Source: Symbiodinium natans
Taxonomy: Eukaryota > Sar > Dinophyceae > Suessiales > Symbiodiniaceae
Assembly: GCA_905221605.1 (NCBI GenBank)
Contig: CAJNDS010002564.1
Coordinates: 28,501 to 92,500, forward strand
Direction of reading: 5' to 3'
Length of the DNA: 64,000 nt
The notes beneath the pieces are model-generated. The model was given only the letters and a program-made list of their open reading frames with translations, did not search any database and was not told where the DNA came from. How positions within the stretch are numbered: position 1 is the stretch's first letter; each line of letters starts with the position of its first letter. This document shows positions 35,628-41,547 of the stretch, piece by piece. The translations under genes and the position numbers were made by a program.

Positions 35628-37000
35628 ACAGAGACAGAGACAGAGACAGAGACAGAGACAGAGACAGAGACAGAGACAGAGACAGAGACAGAGACAGAGA
35701 CAGAGACAGAGAGACAGATGATGGAGCACACATGCAGACATGTAAACACGGATGGGTGGCAGGCTTGGAAGGGAGGGGAGGAGGAGGAGGGCAGGAGAGA
35801 GGGAGAGGGGAGAGGGAACAGAGAGAGACAGAGACAGAGACACCGCGTGCAAGCCCGCGCACGCTTCTCAGCGGGCGGACCTCCTCCGACTGCGCATGAG
35901 GGACGAAGGGCTCGATCCTGGGCCGTGCTTGGCAGGTCTTGGCGGAATGCGCACATGCAATGATACAGCATGTTAGCATCCAGGTATGGGCTCTTGAAGA
36001 CGTTGCAACTGTTCCAAGGCCAAGCTTGGCGAGCCACAAGAAGTGAGTGAGCTGCCCAGTGATGCCACCCACCGTGGTCTCCTATCGAGATGTGAGCGTG
36101 TCGTGATGTCCATCGTCCACGGATGTGAGGGGGGCGCCTTTGTCGTCTTATGCTACAGGTGACCATCGAGTCGAAAAATGAGTCGAAAGACAGGTGGACC
36201 GACTTCGACATTCTCTTCTGCTTTCGACTTGGGTCAGGGGCGTTTCTGACTCCAGGCTTTTGCACTTTCGACTCAGGCGAGGTAACTCAGGAGTAATTTT
36301 TCGAAATTGATGGTCTCCCCGCCTTCTGCAGACGTTTTTGAACCAAGCCTGATGGCAAGTTGAAAGGGGAGAAGTGCCCTGCAAAAAAGCCCTGAAGGGC
36401 TTAGATGGCCTCGGTGCGCAGGTTTCCGGGCAAGTCCCAACCAAACACTAGGGTACAGCTCTTCCGACTCCAGCCAAAGATGCACACACCTGCGACTGGT
36501 TCAAGGTCCTTGCACATCCGCTCCATGATCCAAGCCTGCTAGCAGCAAGCAGCGCAAGCCCAGTTTCTCGTCTTCACTGTCATTCGCTGCCGCAAGCCCT
36601 TAACACCATGCCTCAGGTATACCGACAAGACCCCATAGGATCCCAATGGCCTTGACATCGTCGAAAGTCTTGTTCACGGCGATGAGGCCAGCTTTTCCTC
36701 GGCCTCCGATCATCTGGTCCGGCTTGGCCACCAGCTTCTCTGTCTTGAGCCAAGGGTTCCTCAATCTTGCGAAGGACGGCAAGAGGTGACTCGTGTCGGC
36801 CCAGGGCCCAGGAGACCCGTATCGTAACGTAGAAGGCAAAAGGTTTCCACACCACACAAGGCTGCGGAACAGCTCCAACTGCTTCAGGAATCCTTTGGAA
36901 TCGAGAGCGACCCTGTCCCCCAAAAGAAGCCGGCCCCCTTGAGCCCAAGTTGCTTCTCCAGGATGGCATTCCAATCATCACCCTTGGAGCTGTCCAGCAC
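4215..37000 (-). CDS. ACLY: ATP-citrate lyase, about 64 small exons (gene span)
   Basis: This gene encodes ATP-citrate lyase, which makes acetyl-CoA and oxaloacetate from citrate, CoA and ATP in the cytosol for lipid synthesis. Splicing small minus-strand exons in frame gives a nearly continuous chain matching the animal-type single-subunit enzyme, from about residue 40 to near the C-terminus. It includes [84 protein letters not shown] and [10 protein letters not shown]. Exons run from 15 to 115 bases. I read about 37 GC, 17 GT and 9 GA donors, all with AG acceptors, and phases agree at almost every junction. Not found: the first 40 or so residues, about 26 residues between 35.25 and 34.24 kb, and a clean fit at 31.48 and 26.30 kb. 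Plants encode the two halves as separate subunits, so two tandem genes cannot be fully excluded. Exons are listed in the next four entries. Confidence 0.92.
4331..4420. repeat. CCCTAAA array in the last ACLY intron
   Basis: About 12 copies of CCCTAAA/CCCTAAG fill most of the 143-base intron 4454-4312. On the coding strand the repeats read TTTAGGG. Confidence 0.95.
6645..6700. repeat. AT dinucleotide run
   Basis: About 27 copies of AT, inside the ACLY intron between exons 6976 and 6364. A C-rich run lies at 6500-6541 in the same intron. Confidence 0.95.
6798..6930. repeat. CCCTAAA array
   Basis: About 18 copies lie 46 bases past the donor of ACLY exon 7030-6976, so they read TTTAGGG in the sense RNA. 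This array pairs with the opposite array at 7044-7205 across that exon. Confidence 0.95.
7044..7205. repeat. TTTAGGG-derived array with 9-base unit
   Basis: After two TTTAGGG units the array becomes about 15 nearly perfect copies of a 9-base unit, GTGTTTAGG, then reverts to a 7-base unit. It ends 14 bases before the acceptor of ACLY exon 7030-6976. Confidence 0.95.
9425..12807 (-). CDS. ACLY: ACLY exons, part 3: CoA-ligase region with phospho-histidine
   Basis: Exons in coding order: 12807-12779, 12614-12565, 12418-12377, 12225-12164, 11680-11638 (GA donor), 11438-11400, 11185-11153, 11005-10975, 10609-10563, 10436-10405, 10185-10143, 10072-10014, 9890-9854, 9654-9631 and 9468-9425. Joined peptides: [10 protein letters not shown]+[43 protein letters not shown]+[27 protein letters not shown]+[65 protein letters not shown] and [15 protein letters not shown]. 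The His in FGHAG is the family's catalytic phospho-histidine, so the catalytic core looks intact. Every junction in this block keeps phase. The first exon lies only 57 bases from the presumed edge of the retrotransposon, and an intron of 11.9 kb separates it from the exon ending at 24729. Confidence 0.92.
10924..10957. repeat. Short CCCTAAA array
   Basis: Four copies lie 18 bases past the donor of ACLY exon 11005-10975 and read TTTAGGG in the sense RNA. Related degenerate TTTAGGG copies lie at 11075-11130, 11325-11376 and 11514-11560, all in neighbouring ACLY introns. Confidence 0.9.
12836..12864. repeat. CCCTAAA repeats at the left flank of the LINE
   Basis: About four copies lie between ACLY exon 12807-12779 and the start of the retroelement, in the same orientation as the copies at its right flank. 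Confidence 0.92.
13159..14472 (+). CDS. LINE ORF1, gag-like zinc-ribbon and coiled-coil protein
   Basis: The 437-residue ORF starts with a basic N-terminus. It has a zinc-ribbon motif with Cys 77, 80, 91 and 94 (CSTC...CPSC), a Lys/Gly-rich basic stretch near residues 130-165, a Pro/Ala linker, and a long charged, probably coiled-coil region (about 205-370, e.g. [20 protein letters not shown]). The tail is Ala/Lys rich. This layout suits an RNA-binding, self-associating ORF1 protein. I cannot assign it to a named ORF1 family. It ends in TTTTTGATATG. The next frame (minus one) is open across this stop, and an ATG lies one base beyond it in the third frame, so expression of the following ORF by frameshift or re-initiation is possible. 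The overlapping 13041 frame is treated as a shadow in this stretch. Confidence 0.8.
   Translation: MSFSAGIIPSEPAWHRNLRRKRTKARTKLRVALSGSSFTARDLAKSIGVLAGHHSASTLVAKAQKLVSKMQTGAWRCSTCRQYVKAQASYCPSCGLHWTQAGGEAPWKAGGHHEATYHWRHTPSPRRRTTWQSPRRRSDKGKGNKDKKTGKGKDAHPSKGKGPAETSSTIPRLEQLPVPPAPPALPRNAAAPPAPSMASTDEKKLLDSLLGELGRTDCQLPDGVKAIMAQVSQTSVQGEAKALHKLVSQRKTAATSIQKIRQQREQFEAGWASYAQSLIDALTTQFQEREDALMHFDAKEQEWSTLLKEATQQLKAATNQEAGVKPEEDMDGIEEEVADTALRDAQNATRREQMMEQHKRMRIALEEVRDTAILGAGSREHSRTPRRKLRQEPEDAESVSSTDQSKSGVTSGAALPPPAAKAAAKASTAAKDAQKDF
14464..18749 (+). CDS. LINE middle ORF, large protein of unknown function with ubiquitin-fold-like repeats
   Basis: This frame is open from 13041, but it looks coding only from about 14.46 kb, after ORF1, giving about 1,420 residues. 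I recognise no enzyme domain. Visible features are repeated modules of the type ING-PL...LQDGDYV (near 18.09 kb) and [18 protein letters not shown] (near 16.83 kb), a [10 protein letters not shown] motif near 17.97 kb, and poly-Thr runs from ACC repeats at about 16.4 and 17.67 kb. Between about 14.69 and 15.20 kb another frame (open 14644-15438, e.g. [20 protein letters not shown]) looks more protein-like than this one. A pair of indels may therefore have damaged this copy. The end overlaps the start of pol by 113 bases in a different frame. A long extra ORF of this size between gag-like and pol ORFs is unusual for LINEs. Confidence 0.65.
18637..24612 (+). CDS. LINE pol: RNase H, then EEP endonuclease, then reverse transcriptase, then C2H2 fingers
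   Basis: The ORF has 1,991 codons. Domains in order: a [10 protein letters not shown] module near residue 215; RNase H from about 445 to 600 with the four acidic residues ([33 protein letters not shown]) and the His loop HVPSHTG; an endonuclease/exonuclease/phosphatase domain about 675-920 ([25 protein letters not shown]); reverse transcriptase about 1180-1530 with motif [12 protein letters not shown], motif [17 protein letters not shown] and motif [10 protein letters not shown]; then two C2H2-like fingers about 1778-1840 (CPEC...H...H and CMAC...H). The EEP nicks target DNA and the RT copies the element RNA there. In LINEs with RNase H the usual order is EEP-RT-RNase H; here RNase H comes first. 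The true start is uncertain because the frame overlaps the middle ORF. Confidence 0.92.
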   Translation: MNCQPRRDSKSIHARGYVHHFHSLASEGTSLAQIGSVKLAKQGNRSPCEDIALTAPPARIQLCRKEFAFHDGADSVQPHGQLNIPCAALPFGPFSGCRANHVQRPQQPPIEVHPPDFALIVDQTFLAVARVTAGRQAPQMEHRMTVFDPLFHVRVLPYSAAQRVEWAMAAILQATPRAVKSIQQLESTVYGYPEPQFVLSFVEAADRHYAVPVDCRGVGGGICTIHIAPAMRWGQLARAIRDAPNDVSACNEAGNTITTAHEAHRLHMHNAHGPLHSPLPMDPLLLQWIFAVIRPPTPPMPADSSCSLGEDNAGNGDRASEAGKGAEDSHPHVDPSVGAEPSGSGSRAGPSLAARDAVSVATPMGRRNLPPAPRAEHHDTPLLPECHLRIAAQHLSNEKSKLFQHDCLGLANLHRDTRRIQPLHASTAAALRTLPCWDSTKTSDAARIFTDGSYQSETGNAAWAFCVLVRQDQEWRFGGFASGRIDPSDGPSRLNAHIAELHALFAALLTAGSMLGHEIVMHYDAKAAANMAQALAWSKDLDQLSLRVTLLTDYAKEQVSNLTWHHVPSHTGEPFNELVDVAAKRAAEGKFEHAPFRSLMSRFLSQQEFHWLWLKDKSKSPNSAWPVYSDELEAGAIMPDQSTQPEICTWPSDDSALSVPPAREEGLYQWNLNLMTYNALSLKNPAQRQVIASQGASQGIHIIGVQESRYTPDNVISRQGPYTVIAGPDDAGHLGCQLWLRNDVAIASNGTSQIFLDPTKASIIRAEPRLLVVLLETGKQGLACIVGHGPTAATETDLLVQWWSKLDSALRAIPHKYRPIVLLDANARFAEGHSSIMEAQPATTPGRLLVQLAKERALACTSLQDQHGRHFTTWTGPMSKGACIDYILVPNDCEYGLITTGAWTSFPSIHGPDHFPLRASVSWQEAGKCSHRHVQVDRQAMLTPAGRETIQHIFDTAPQLPWHAHADDYLAAINTHVSRGLVAAFPRQTKQPRQLHISDKSWQWIRYRRELRRQLFRATQKHGRHILRACWNAWRRAHPAPHRLGNEWSMLKARICKLIRTANSAVRTCMRQDAAAYARHSMLEARQEGPSALARQLRGILKIGRAYKPVRTSPSLVVNGALVTGSSEVSAAFAQHFAKAERARPCSRAQLQGAHARAHHTPGTNISAKEVPTLVELAGRFARLQVNKACGFSKIPAEAFKAAPLAAAKLHMPLLLRMAMGREPPFLWVGGHCVPIPKPNKPPLDLSGWRSVMLLEPACKAVGQAFRPAIVQQFMAHALPVQCGAQKGVPISLPMQYIRTHLALLEAQKTSGAILFVDATNAYYSIIRHFLFAHGDICGQQALCSAVEAIHPDPCMQRQLLAALAGPGLLHTSPAPVQNYVRSVLAHAWFSTKPLAEHLCETNTGTSPGAPLADVLFQLIFSTAMKSIQDQIREHDLEAVLPSGETAPAPTWADDLAVPCMCNHAREVLPRVIEIAGITRQAMKRVGLAMNFSPGKSEALVVWRGAEASNLRRQYFGEAHPHVQVPLEDGEEAKLTLTREYLHLGGIVNDKDTYREDILHRQVHAQVAFHRLRRTLLHSPHLSPREKSQLFTSLVLGRFLHGVGQWKMSRADELLFCSIIQKWHRCLVRPIANVSAKGLTAEQICQVTGCLPAETLLHAARVAQLHVVVTQGEGYLWKALLLAEGWLAMALNSLHVALRQTQQDFAMPQDVGDALQHLKGNAEMLRLLPSRYKQRVAHQQGKHRTKVLEKAVFLASLDEEGGCAFTIRPDQGEKKEHCPECGIRCATPAALASHRRKRHGIPGTAACIQGTSCMACRMEFWTTPRLRLHLRKQSACMARHAASDVSYMSWEYTANLALTRRPAMVTLGPQPFWATMMPAPETVQVATQDCNLSVIWEAMVKHSNAASLFFLNATRIFSRMHTLPDIEDLLEHSPVGGTVGQLKVRLLADLLRLSACTVHKYQLGESGCSTQGLFTASLQGQAVVLTVAGGG
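24661..24715. repeat. CCCTAAA repeats at the right flank of the LINE
   Basis: Two to three full copies followed by degenerate ones lie between the pol stop region and ACLY exon 24784-24729. Both flanks share one orientation, as expected if a single array was interrupted. Confidence 0.88.
24729..28820 (-). CDS. ACLY: ACLY exons, part 2: linker and CoA-binding region
   Basis: Exons in coding order: about 28820-28788 ([11 protein letters not shown], continuing THIT), a possible Lys/Pro/Ala-rich linker exon somewhere in 28450-28345 ([17 protein letters not shown]), 28182-28123, 28055-27999, 27796-27746 (GA donor), 26851-26795, 26304-26259, 25912-25883, 25161-25144, 24977-24942 and 24784-24729. 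Key peptides are [12 protein letters not shown]+[25 protein letters not shown]+[22 protein letters not shown]+[10 protein letters not shown], the six-residue micro-exon VAIIAE (18 bases), [12 protein letters not shown], and [10 protein letters not shown]. The low-complexity linker matches the place where animal ACLY has its long phosphorylated linker, which favours a fused single-chain enzyme. The join 26795 to 26304 is off by phase, so a tiny exon is probably missing. Introns here hold the 40-base palindromic repeat array (26.9-27.3 kb) and the TACATATA array (25.2-25.8 kb). Confidence 0.88.
25238..25800. repeat. TACATATA microsatellite array
   Basis: An AT-rich start is followed by about 47 nearly perfect copies of the 8-base unit TACATATA. 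Because 8 is not a multiple of 3 and the unit has no stop in several frames, long Tyr/Ile frames appear on both strands; none is a gene. The array lies in the ACLY intron between exons 25912-25883 and 25161-25144. Confidence 0.97.
25961..26116. repeat. TTTAGGG array with AGGGCTC variant tail
   Basis: About 15 perfect TTTAGGG copies are followed by seven copies of AGGGCTC. The array starts 49 bases from the acceptor of ACLY exon 25912-25883, so the sense RNA reads CCCTAAA there. Confidence 0.95.
26919..27335. repeat. 40-base palindromic repeat array with inverted copies
   Basis: About six tandem copies of a 40-base unit (27095-27335) share the core TTAAGGCTGGGCCCCTCGAG and the 12-base palindrome CCCCTCGAGGGG. 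Two to three copies in reverse orientation lie at 26919-27010. The two arms flank about 85 unrelated bases and could fold into a long hairpin. The array lies in an ACLY intron. Confidence 0.9.
27350..27720. other. AT-rich intron stretch without genes
   Basis: The stretch is rich in ATTAA/AATTCA words (for example near 27410-27500 and 27590-27710) with no exon-like frame or recognisable element. It is part of the ACLY intron 27745-26852. Confidence 0.6.
29075..37000 (-). CDS. ACLY: ACLY exons, part 1: ATP-grasp and succinyl-CoA-synthetase-like N-terminal half
   Basis: Exons in coding order (high to low): 37000-36954, 36765-36651, 36535-36509, 36081-36038, 35917-35881, 35503-35471, 35311-35255, 34237-34196, 32464-32387, 32269-32220, 32029-32000, 31843-31807, about 31482-31409, 31215-31162, 30877-30815, 30598-30514, 30334-30309, 30131-30078, 29748-29698, 29290-29240 and 29101-29075. 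Donors at 36508 and 35470 begin GA; most others begin GC. Joined peptides include AWIMERMCK+[15 protein letters not shown], which equals the human spacing residue for residue. They also include [11 protein letters not shown]+[22 protein letters not shown]-type [21 protein letters not shown], and ANFTDVA+[10 protein letters not shown]. The domain binds ATP and citrate. The 5' edge of the 31.48 kb exon does not fit phase, so a base or micro-exon is unaccounted for. The intron 34195-32465 contains the TatD gene. Confidence 0.9.
29328..29478. repeat. TTTAGGG array at an acceptor
   Basis: About 20 copies begin 38 bases from the acceptor of ACLY exon 29290-29240. With the CCCTAAA copies at 29617-29665 near the donor of the preceding exon, this intron carries complementary repeats at both ends. 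Confidence 0.95.
29617..29665. repeat. CCCTAAA copies at a donor
   Basis: About six copies lie 33 bases past the donor of ACLY exon 29748-29698; sense reading is TTTAGGG. TTTAGGG copies at 29845-29872 lie before the acceptor of the same exon. Confidence 0.93.
32631..33788 (-). CDS. TATDN1: TatD-family metal-dependent DNase, TATDN1-like, intronless
   Basis: TatD enzymes are metal-dependent TIM-barrel nucleases (3'-5' exonuclease and DNA repair roles in studied members). The open frame is 385 codons. Homology starts at an internal Met encoded at 33602 ([10 protein letters not shown], then [15 protein letters not shown]), giving 323 residues against about 297 for animal TATDN1; the first 62 codons look like leader or 5' UTR. 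Metal and active-site motifs are visible: [33 protein letters not shown], and [17 protein letters not shown] near the C-terminus. The EPC/QILE-like tail of TATDN1 is also present ([15 protein letters not shown]). It has no introns, although it sits inside an ACLY intron (34195-32465) on the same strand, with exons of the host gene on both sides. This looks like a retrogene. The frame is intact, so it may still be expressed. Confidence 0.9.
   Translation of the reverse strand: MTHTCMKGRLRKLSSIMAALAACDELLCGLKCYTRYTGLPRAGAGPSRDQVGSVRHAHVQGGMEKDSKDTKDTSAAPFSLVDIGANLLDPMFQGIYRDKARHPADFSAVLSRARQAGVTRIMVTAGSLQESREALELCQKSEAAWPSLCCTVGVHPTRCSEFDETGSPEAHLRALVEAAKAAGPFCSAIGECGLDYDRLHFCPRDVQLRYFERQLVELAIPLQKPLFLHCRTSEAASDLAVLLEKYRESLPAQPGVVHSFDGSLEEAEKFISLGFFIGINGCSLKTQENLAVVKSLPEKSILLETDAPWCGIKASHAGYHYVQSTWDEVKKPERWEEGKCVKDRCEPCQMRQVLEVVAGCRGISPDALAKAVLQNTEVFMSSTMT
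34120..34475. repeat. Facing CCCTAAA and TTTAGGG arrays around an ACLY exon
   Basis: CCCTAAA copies at 34120-34168 and TTTAGGG copies at 34272-34475 face each other across 103 bases that contain the 42-base ACLY exon 34237-34196. In sense RNA the exon is preceded by CCCTAAA and followed by TTTAGGG. Confidence 0.96.
35583..35845. repeat. CA and GACAGA microsatellites
   Basis: A CA run (35583-35624) passes into about 15 copies of GACAGA (to about 35717), with a second purine-rich patch to 35845. It lies in the ACLY intron between the 37-base and 33-base exons. Ser/Val frames from it are not genes. Confidence 0.95.
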
Positions 37001-40000
37001 CTCGGCACCCCCCCCCCCCCCTAAAGCACGAAAAAACGCATCAACACACACACACACACACAGAGACAGACAAAGACACACATATGCATATACATATATA
37101 TATATATATATAAAGAATAATATGTATATATATATATATATATGACGTATATTTATTGTATATGTATTTATTTACTTCTATATTTTTGTATATGAGATTC
37201 CGTGCACAGCTTGCCCATGTGACCCAAGTCCGGTACACCCGGAGAGACGATGCAACCAGCGTTGTCAAGTCCAAAGGCATTGTTGGAGTACCTGGACGTA
37301 TGCTCCGTACACTGGCGAACTTTCCTTAGGGGTACCTTATTGGGATCCTATTTGTAAGGGAACCCTAGTACTTGGGGATTGTTTCGTAAACCTCCATATT
37401 TCTTGAAGCCAAGGAGAGCAGCAACTTCATCTGTTTGGGGATGAATGGGCCGGCTAAGGATGGCAGGGCTACTTCCGGCACACTTCCGAGCAGGATATAC
37501 AGTAGCAGAACTTCACAAGGGAAACCTAAAAGGAAACCTAAAAGGAAACCCAAAAGCAAGCCCAAAAGCAAGCCCAAAAGGAAGCCCAAAACGAAGCCCA
37601 AAAGGAAACCCAAAAGGGAGCCCAAGATGGGGAACCTAGAACTGAACCAAGCCCAAGTTGGTCTTAGCTCCGGAGCACTCGGGAAGCCAGCGCTTGAGCA
37701 GCGCCTCGCGAAGGCAGATGCAGTAATGGATTCCTTAGGGTTTAGGGTTTAGGGTTTAGGGTTTAGGGTTTAGGGTTTAGGGTTTAGGGTTTAGGGTTTA
37801 GGGTTTAGGTCTAGGGTTTAGGGGTTTAGGGTTTAGCAGCCCAGAACCAGGAGTCGCCACTTGCGGAAGCACACAACAAGCAGTGGGCCTTTCCATCCTG
37901 CTCGCGGATGGATTTCACCGACATGACCTCGGGCAGCAACCGAACATGGGATTGGGCCTGACCGGGGCCCAATGTTGAGAGGCACCTGACTCTGAGGTCG
38001 CGCGGGCGCCGCCGCCCGCTTGGGTCTCAAGGCTAACAGCTGCGGAGAGGGCCCACAGGCAGGTTGATAAAGTTCATGAAAACACAAGCCCGAAAGCCGT
38101 CTCACTTATGATGCTTAGGGTTCGGAATGGGAACTCGCCTGGATCTAAAGAAGCGATGTTGGTTTTCATCGACCACGGCCTGCTTGTCTACATGATCCTT
38201 TCTGGCGTCTCCGTGCTCCTCTGGCAGGAACATGGCAGCATGAGAAGAACCTGAGAAAAACCTTATCCAGCTCGAAGAGGTGGCGCTCACCTGGAACAGT
38301 CACGCAGTGCAACATGTTGGAGCATCCCCACTATCGAGGAGTTTCTCTTCTGGCATCGAGTCGGCAGTATAAATCCGTCAGTAAAAGTGTCCTAGGACAG
38401 GTTCTTCCCTCTCGATCGGCCCACCTTAAATCACCTCTCCTTATCTATCTGGAATGCCGCGGGCTTCCCTGCATCTTTACGGACGTGTACCAGAAATATT
38501 GAAACCAAACTCCATAGGAAAGCCTGGGCTTCCTGTCGCGTCGCATGTCCCCCATCAACGAACCCAAAGGTTGCCTGGCAAATAGATGCCAAATGGACTT
38601 ATGAAGCTCAAGTGCGACACCTTGCGGCAACGCCGCCAGCCCCCAGGCCGTGGCTGCGGCTAGACTCCAAGGGCCTCCACAGCGCTGGACATGAAAAAGC
38701 TCTTGGGAAAGGCCTTTTGAGAGAGTTGGACCAACCAAACAGTGATGTTTACTGGACGTTGGCAAGGGACTCCGGTGGATGCTTTGCAGCTCGAGCTCGT
38801 GCTTCGGCTCCAGCAATGCTTCGGCATTCAGGGAACTTCGGATGCGTGGACGCCGGTCAGCTAACCACCTGCAGAGGCCGACTGCACTCCTGCTGGGCAA
38901 TTCCGGCAGGCTGTGGAAATGCGTCCCCAAAAACCGTGGGCCTCGGCTGGTGTGGGGTGTGACGGCGGCACCGTGTGCGTTGGTGCATCGAAGCGTTGCG
39001 AAGCATCAGCATGCAGGCCGAGATTGAGCGCGTCGGAAACCTCCAGCATCATTTCGACCATTTCGGCGTCTTCCACCATGACAAATTGCAGACTGCGAGT
39101 ACGGATGCTCACTATACAGGCAGCCTAGGTTCTTCACATTACACGCCACCACTTCCATGTTCTTCACCTTTCGGATGTAGTGAGCAACTCCTCCTCTGTA
39201 CACGATAGAGGTTCTCGGTTCAAAGGGGCCCCGAATCGCCAAGGGAACGCAGGCATGGACGAGTCATTCCAAAGCGAGCCAGGTCAGTGTAGCTCTGCCG
39301 CCGGACATCCTCGTGAGGAAGGAGAACACTTTCGCATCTTCCCCAGAAGGTCCAGAGTCATCAATGCTCATCGACGCTCTTCGATGCTCTTCGATGCTCT
39401 TCAATGCTCTTCAATGCTCAAGAGCCACCACGACAAACTCCTCCGGCGTCCTCACATGTGGGAACTCTCAACGGAACCATGGACTGTGTTGAGGCATCAC
39501 GGGAGGCACCAGCATCTCCCTGCAGCAAACCTCAGTCCTGGGCAGCTTCTCGACTGGCCCCCGGTATCCATGCTCACCGCGGTCCAGGGGCCAAGCAGAG
39601 AAGAGCTCCTTCAAATCTTTAGGGCAGCAGCTTCAAGGGCGAGAATGGCCAACAGCTTCTGGGGTTCAGCACTTGCACCGTAGAATCAGGATTGCGGGGT
39701 CTGCACAGGGCTTGGCCACAGCACACAGTTCTACACTCGCCTGCATTCATCTGTTCATGTCTCTAGGGTAGCTACAGATCTTGCAGGTCTAATCGTTTCA
39801 TCGTGGCAGGAAGCGAAAGTCCCGAAGAACCTTCAGCATCGACGACAACCTCTTCATCCCGTTCTTGAGACCAAGGTACGGCGTTCTGCTTGAAGCGGCA
39901 CAACACCCGGAAGCCAGCACCTGCCAAGGAAGCGGCTTGCTTTCGTGTTCTTGCGCGGCAAATAGCCTGGACCTACCTGGACCTTCCGCACAGGATGGGG

Positions 40001-40443
40001 ATGGAAGCTGAGCCCAACATGCCAATAACATAAGAAGATGTACAGGTGTAATAATATGATGATCGGATTAGGAAACAATCCCATAAACAAGTGGTGTAAC
40101 CAAATATATATATATATATTTGTTTATTTATTTATTTTTTTATATTTATTTTTATTTTTATTTATATTTATATTTATATTTGTATTTATATTCATATTTA
40201 TATTTATATTTATTTTTATATTTATATTTATATGTTAATACAATACCTCGCAAAACAAGCACGAAACCCGTCGCCTGACAGGCCGGCCAGGTTCTCGAAG
40301 ACCCGAGTGGGGCCCAGGAGAAGGGGGGAGGCGCCTGTGGAAGCTGCGAAGTCCTTGGGTTGGTGCCCAAAACATCCCGAAACCCACGAGGTCGCAGCAT
40401 GCCATGTGAAGAAGTTTGCAAAAAACAAGTCAGTGTCAACCTC
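37001..40443. other. Repeat-rich region, start of ACLY not found
   Basis: The first ACLY exon(s) should lie here on the minus strand, but I could not identify them. Contents: CA/TA repeats 37043-37150; a degenerate inverted-end element about 37320-37395; a 12-15 base Lys/Pro-coding tandem repeat 37505-37625; a TTTAGGG array 37735-37835; an 11-base GATGCTCTTC-type repeat 39365-39420; and an AT-rich TATTTATT tract 40108-40232. Exon-like minus frames near 39.17-39.10 kb (HYIRKVKNMEVVACN) are unassigned. Confidence 0.6.
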
Positions 40444-41547
40444 TCATGTCAATGCAAAAAGAGTAGCCCTTAGAAGCTCCAGGGACGCGACAAGGTTGGC
40501 TTCCAAAGGGCACCAGAGCCTCCAACTCGGCCCCTCCTGGATCGGATGGCCAAGAAGCTCACAGCCCGTCGCCTCACGGTTTCTAGCAGCGTTGAGAGGC
40601 TCTTTGGGCTCAGGAGCGTCCGGCTCTCCTATGAGGCACCGCTCCAGCCGGCGAAGGGCCGAGGTCTGAAGTTGCAGGGACTTCGGCCGCTGCTGCTGCA
40701 GTTGTTGTGCCAGGGACAGGCACTTTCGAAAGCGATCTGCCCGCGGCACCACCACGCCCAAGCCGCCCTGCGTGCTCGTGTGCTGCACTGGACCGCCCCA
40801 CACGGCCTTTTTCTCAGCCTTCTGTTTTGCCTTCTCCTCATGCTCCTCGAAAAGCGCCAAGTCGCAGCGAGGTCCGTGGGCATGGGACCCAGTGGTCTTG
40901 CACCGGTGGCAGCAGTGGCCGGAAAGCCAGGTGCAAAGATATGGGCAGCCGGCAGTGCCGCACTTGGCTGGGTCGGCAGTGGGGGCACCGGCAAAGAGCC
41001 TGAACTCCGGACAGCGGTGTTGAATGATTCTCTCCAGGAGCCGCAGATCCGCCTCGTCGCTGAAGCGCCAGCCATCATGGCTGCCCAGGCAGCGCAGCTC
41101 GTGCACGTAGAGCTCCTGCAGATCAACCTTGCGCTGCATCAGAAGCCGTTCCTGGGGTTTGTCCTCTGAAGCTGTTGTCGCTTTCGTCAAGACCTTCACG
41201 ACGAGCAGCCGAAAACGCAAGGTAGAGTGTCGGGCGAGCTCTTCGAAGAGCTCCAGCACGGCTGTGTCCTGGAGCTCTACACGTCGCTCGAGGTTGAATA
41301 GTAGGAACAGTACAAAGTCTTGATCGGAGATGCACTGGAGATGTCTAGGTGTCCAGCCTTTCAGCAGTTGCTGAAAGGAGTGTACACAGGAGATAAGGAA
41401 GTCGTAGTCGGCGGGGATCATTGGATTGTGATGGTTGAAGATCACATCTCTTTGCAACATCGGCGAGTAAATCTTGTGGCCTGCTTTCTTGCACCTGCAC
41501 CAGCTTCTTTTACTGCTGGTCCAAACTTGCAGAGGCCTACTGCACAT
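40444..41547 (-). CDS. Hypothetical protein with CCxxC...H..GP.C motif, intronless
   Basis: The ORF is 367 codons, and the composition and lack of stops indicate a real protein. The middle is helical and charged (DFVLFLLFNLERRVELQ, ELFEELARHSTLRFRLLVVKVL), followed by a Cys/His cluster CGTAGCPYLC...GHCCHRC...GSHAHGPRC at about residues 197-233, probably a zinc-binding fold. Lys/Glu-rich and Gln-rich stretches follow. Similar GHCC..C...HGP.C clusters occur in dinoflagellate hypothetical proteins; the function is unknown to me. The real start may be downstream of the first Met because residues 1-35 look less ordered. It lies between a repeat-rich gap and a separate exon pair at 42.6-42.9 kb on the same strand. 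Confidence 0.6.
   Translation of the reverse strand: MCSRPLQVWTSSKRSWCRCKKAGHKIYSPMLQRDVIFNHHNPMIPADYDFLISCVHSFQQLLKGWTPRHLQCISDQDFVLFLLFNLERRVELQDTAVLELFEELARHSTLRFRLLVVKVLTKATTASEDKPQERLLMQRKVDLQELYVHELRCLGSHDGWRFSDEADLRLLERIIQHRCPEFRLFAGAPTADPAKCGTAGCPYLCTWLSGHCCHRCKTTGSHAHGPRCDLALFEEHEEKAKQKAEKKAVWGGPVQHTSTQGGLGVVVPRADRFRKCLSLAQQLQQQRPKSLQLQTSALRRLERCLIGEPDAPEPKEPLNAARNREATGCELLGHPIQEGPSWRLWCPLEANLVASLELLRATLFALT

Noticed and set aside
35362-36265. Open frames of 236 and 289 codons with long Ser/Leu/Val/Cys runs
   Set aside because: They arise from the CA and GACAGA repeats. The only real coding parts are the short ACLY exons at 35881-35917 and 36038-36081.
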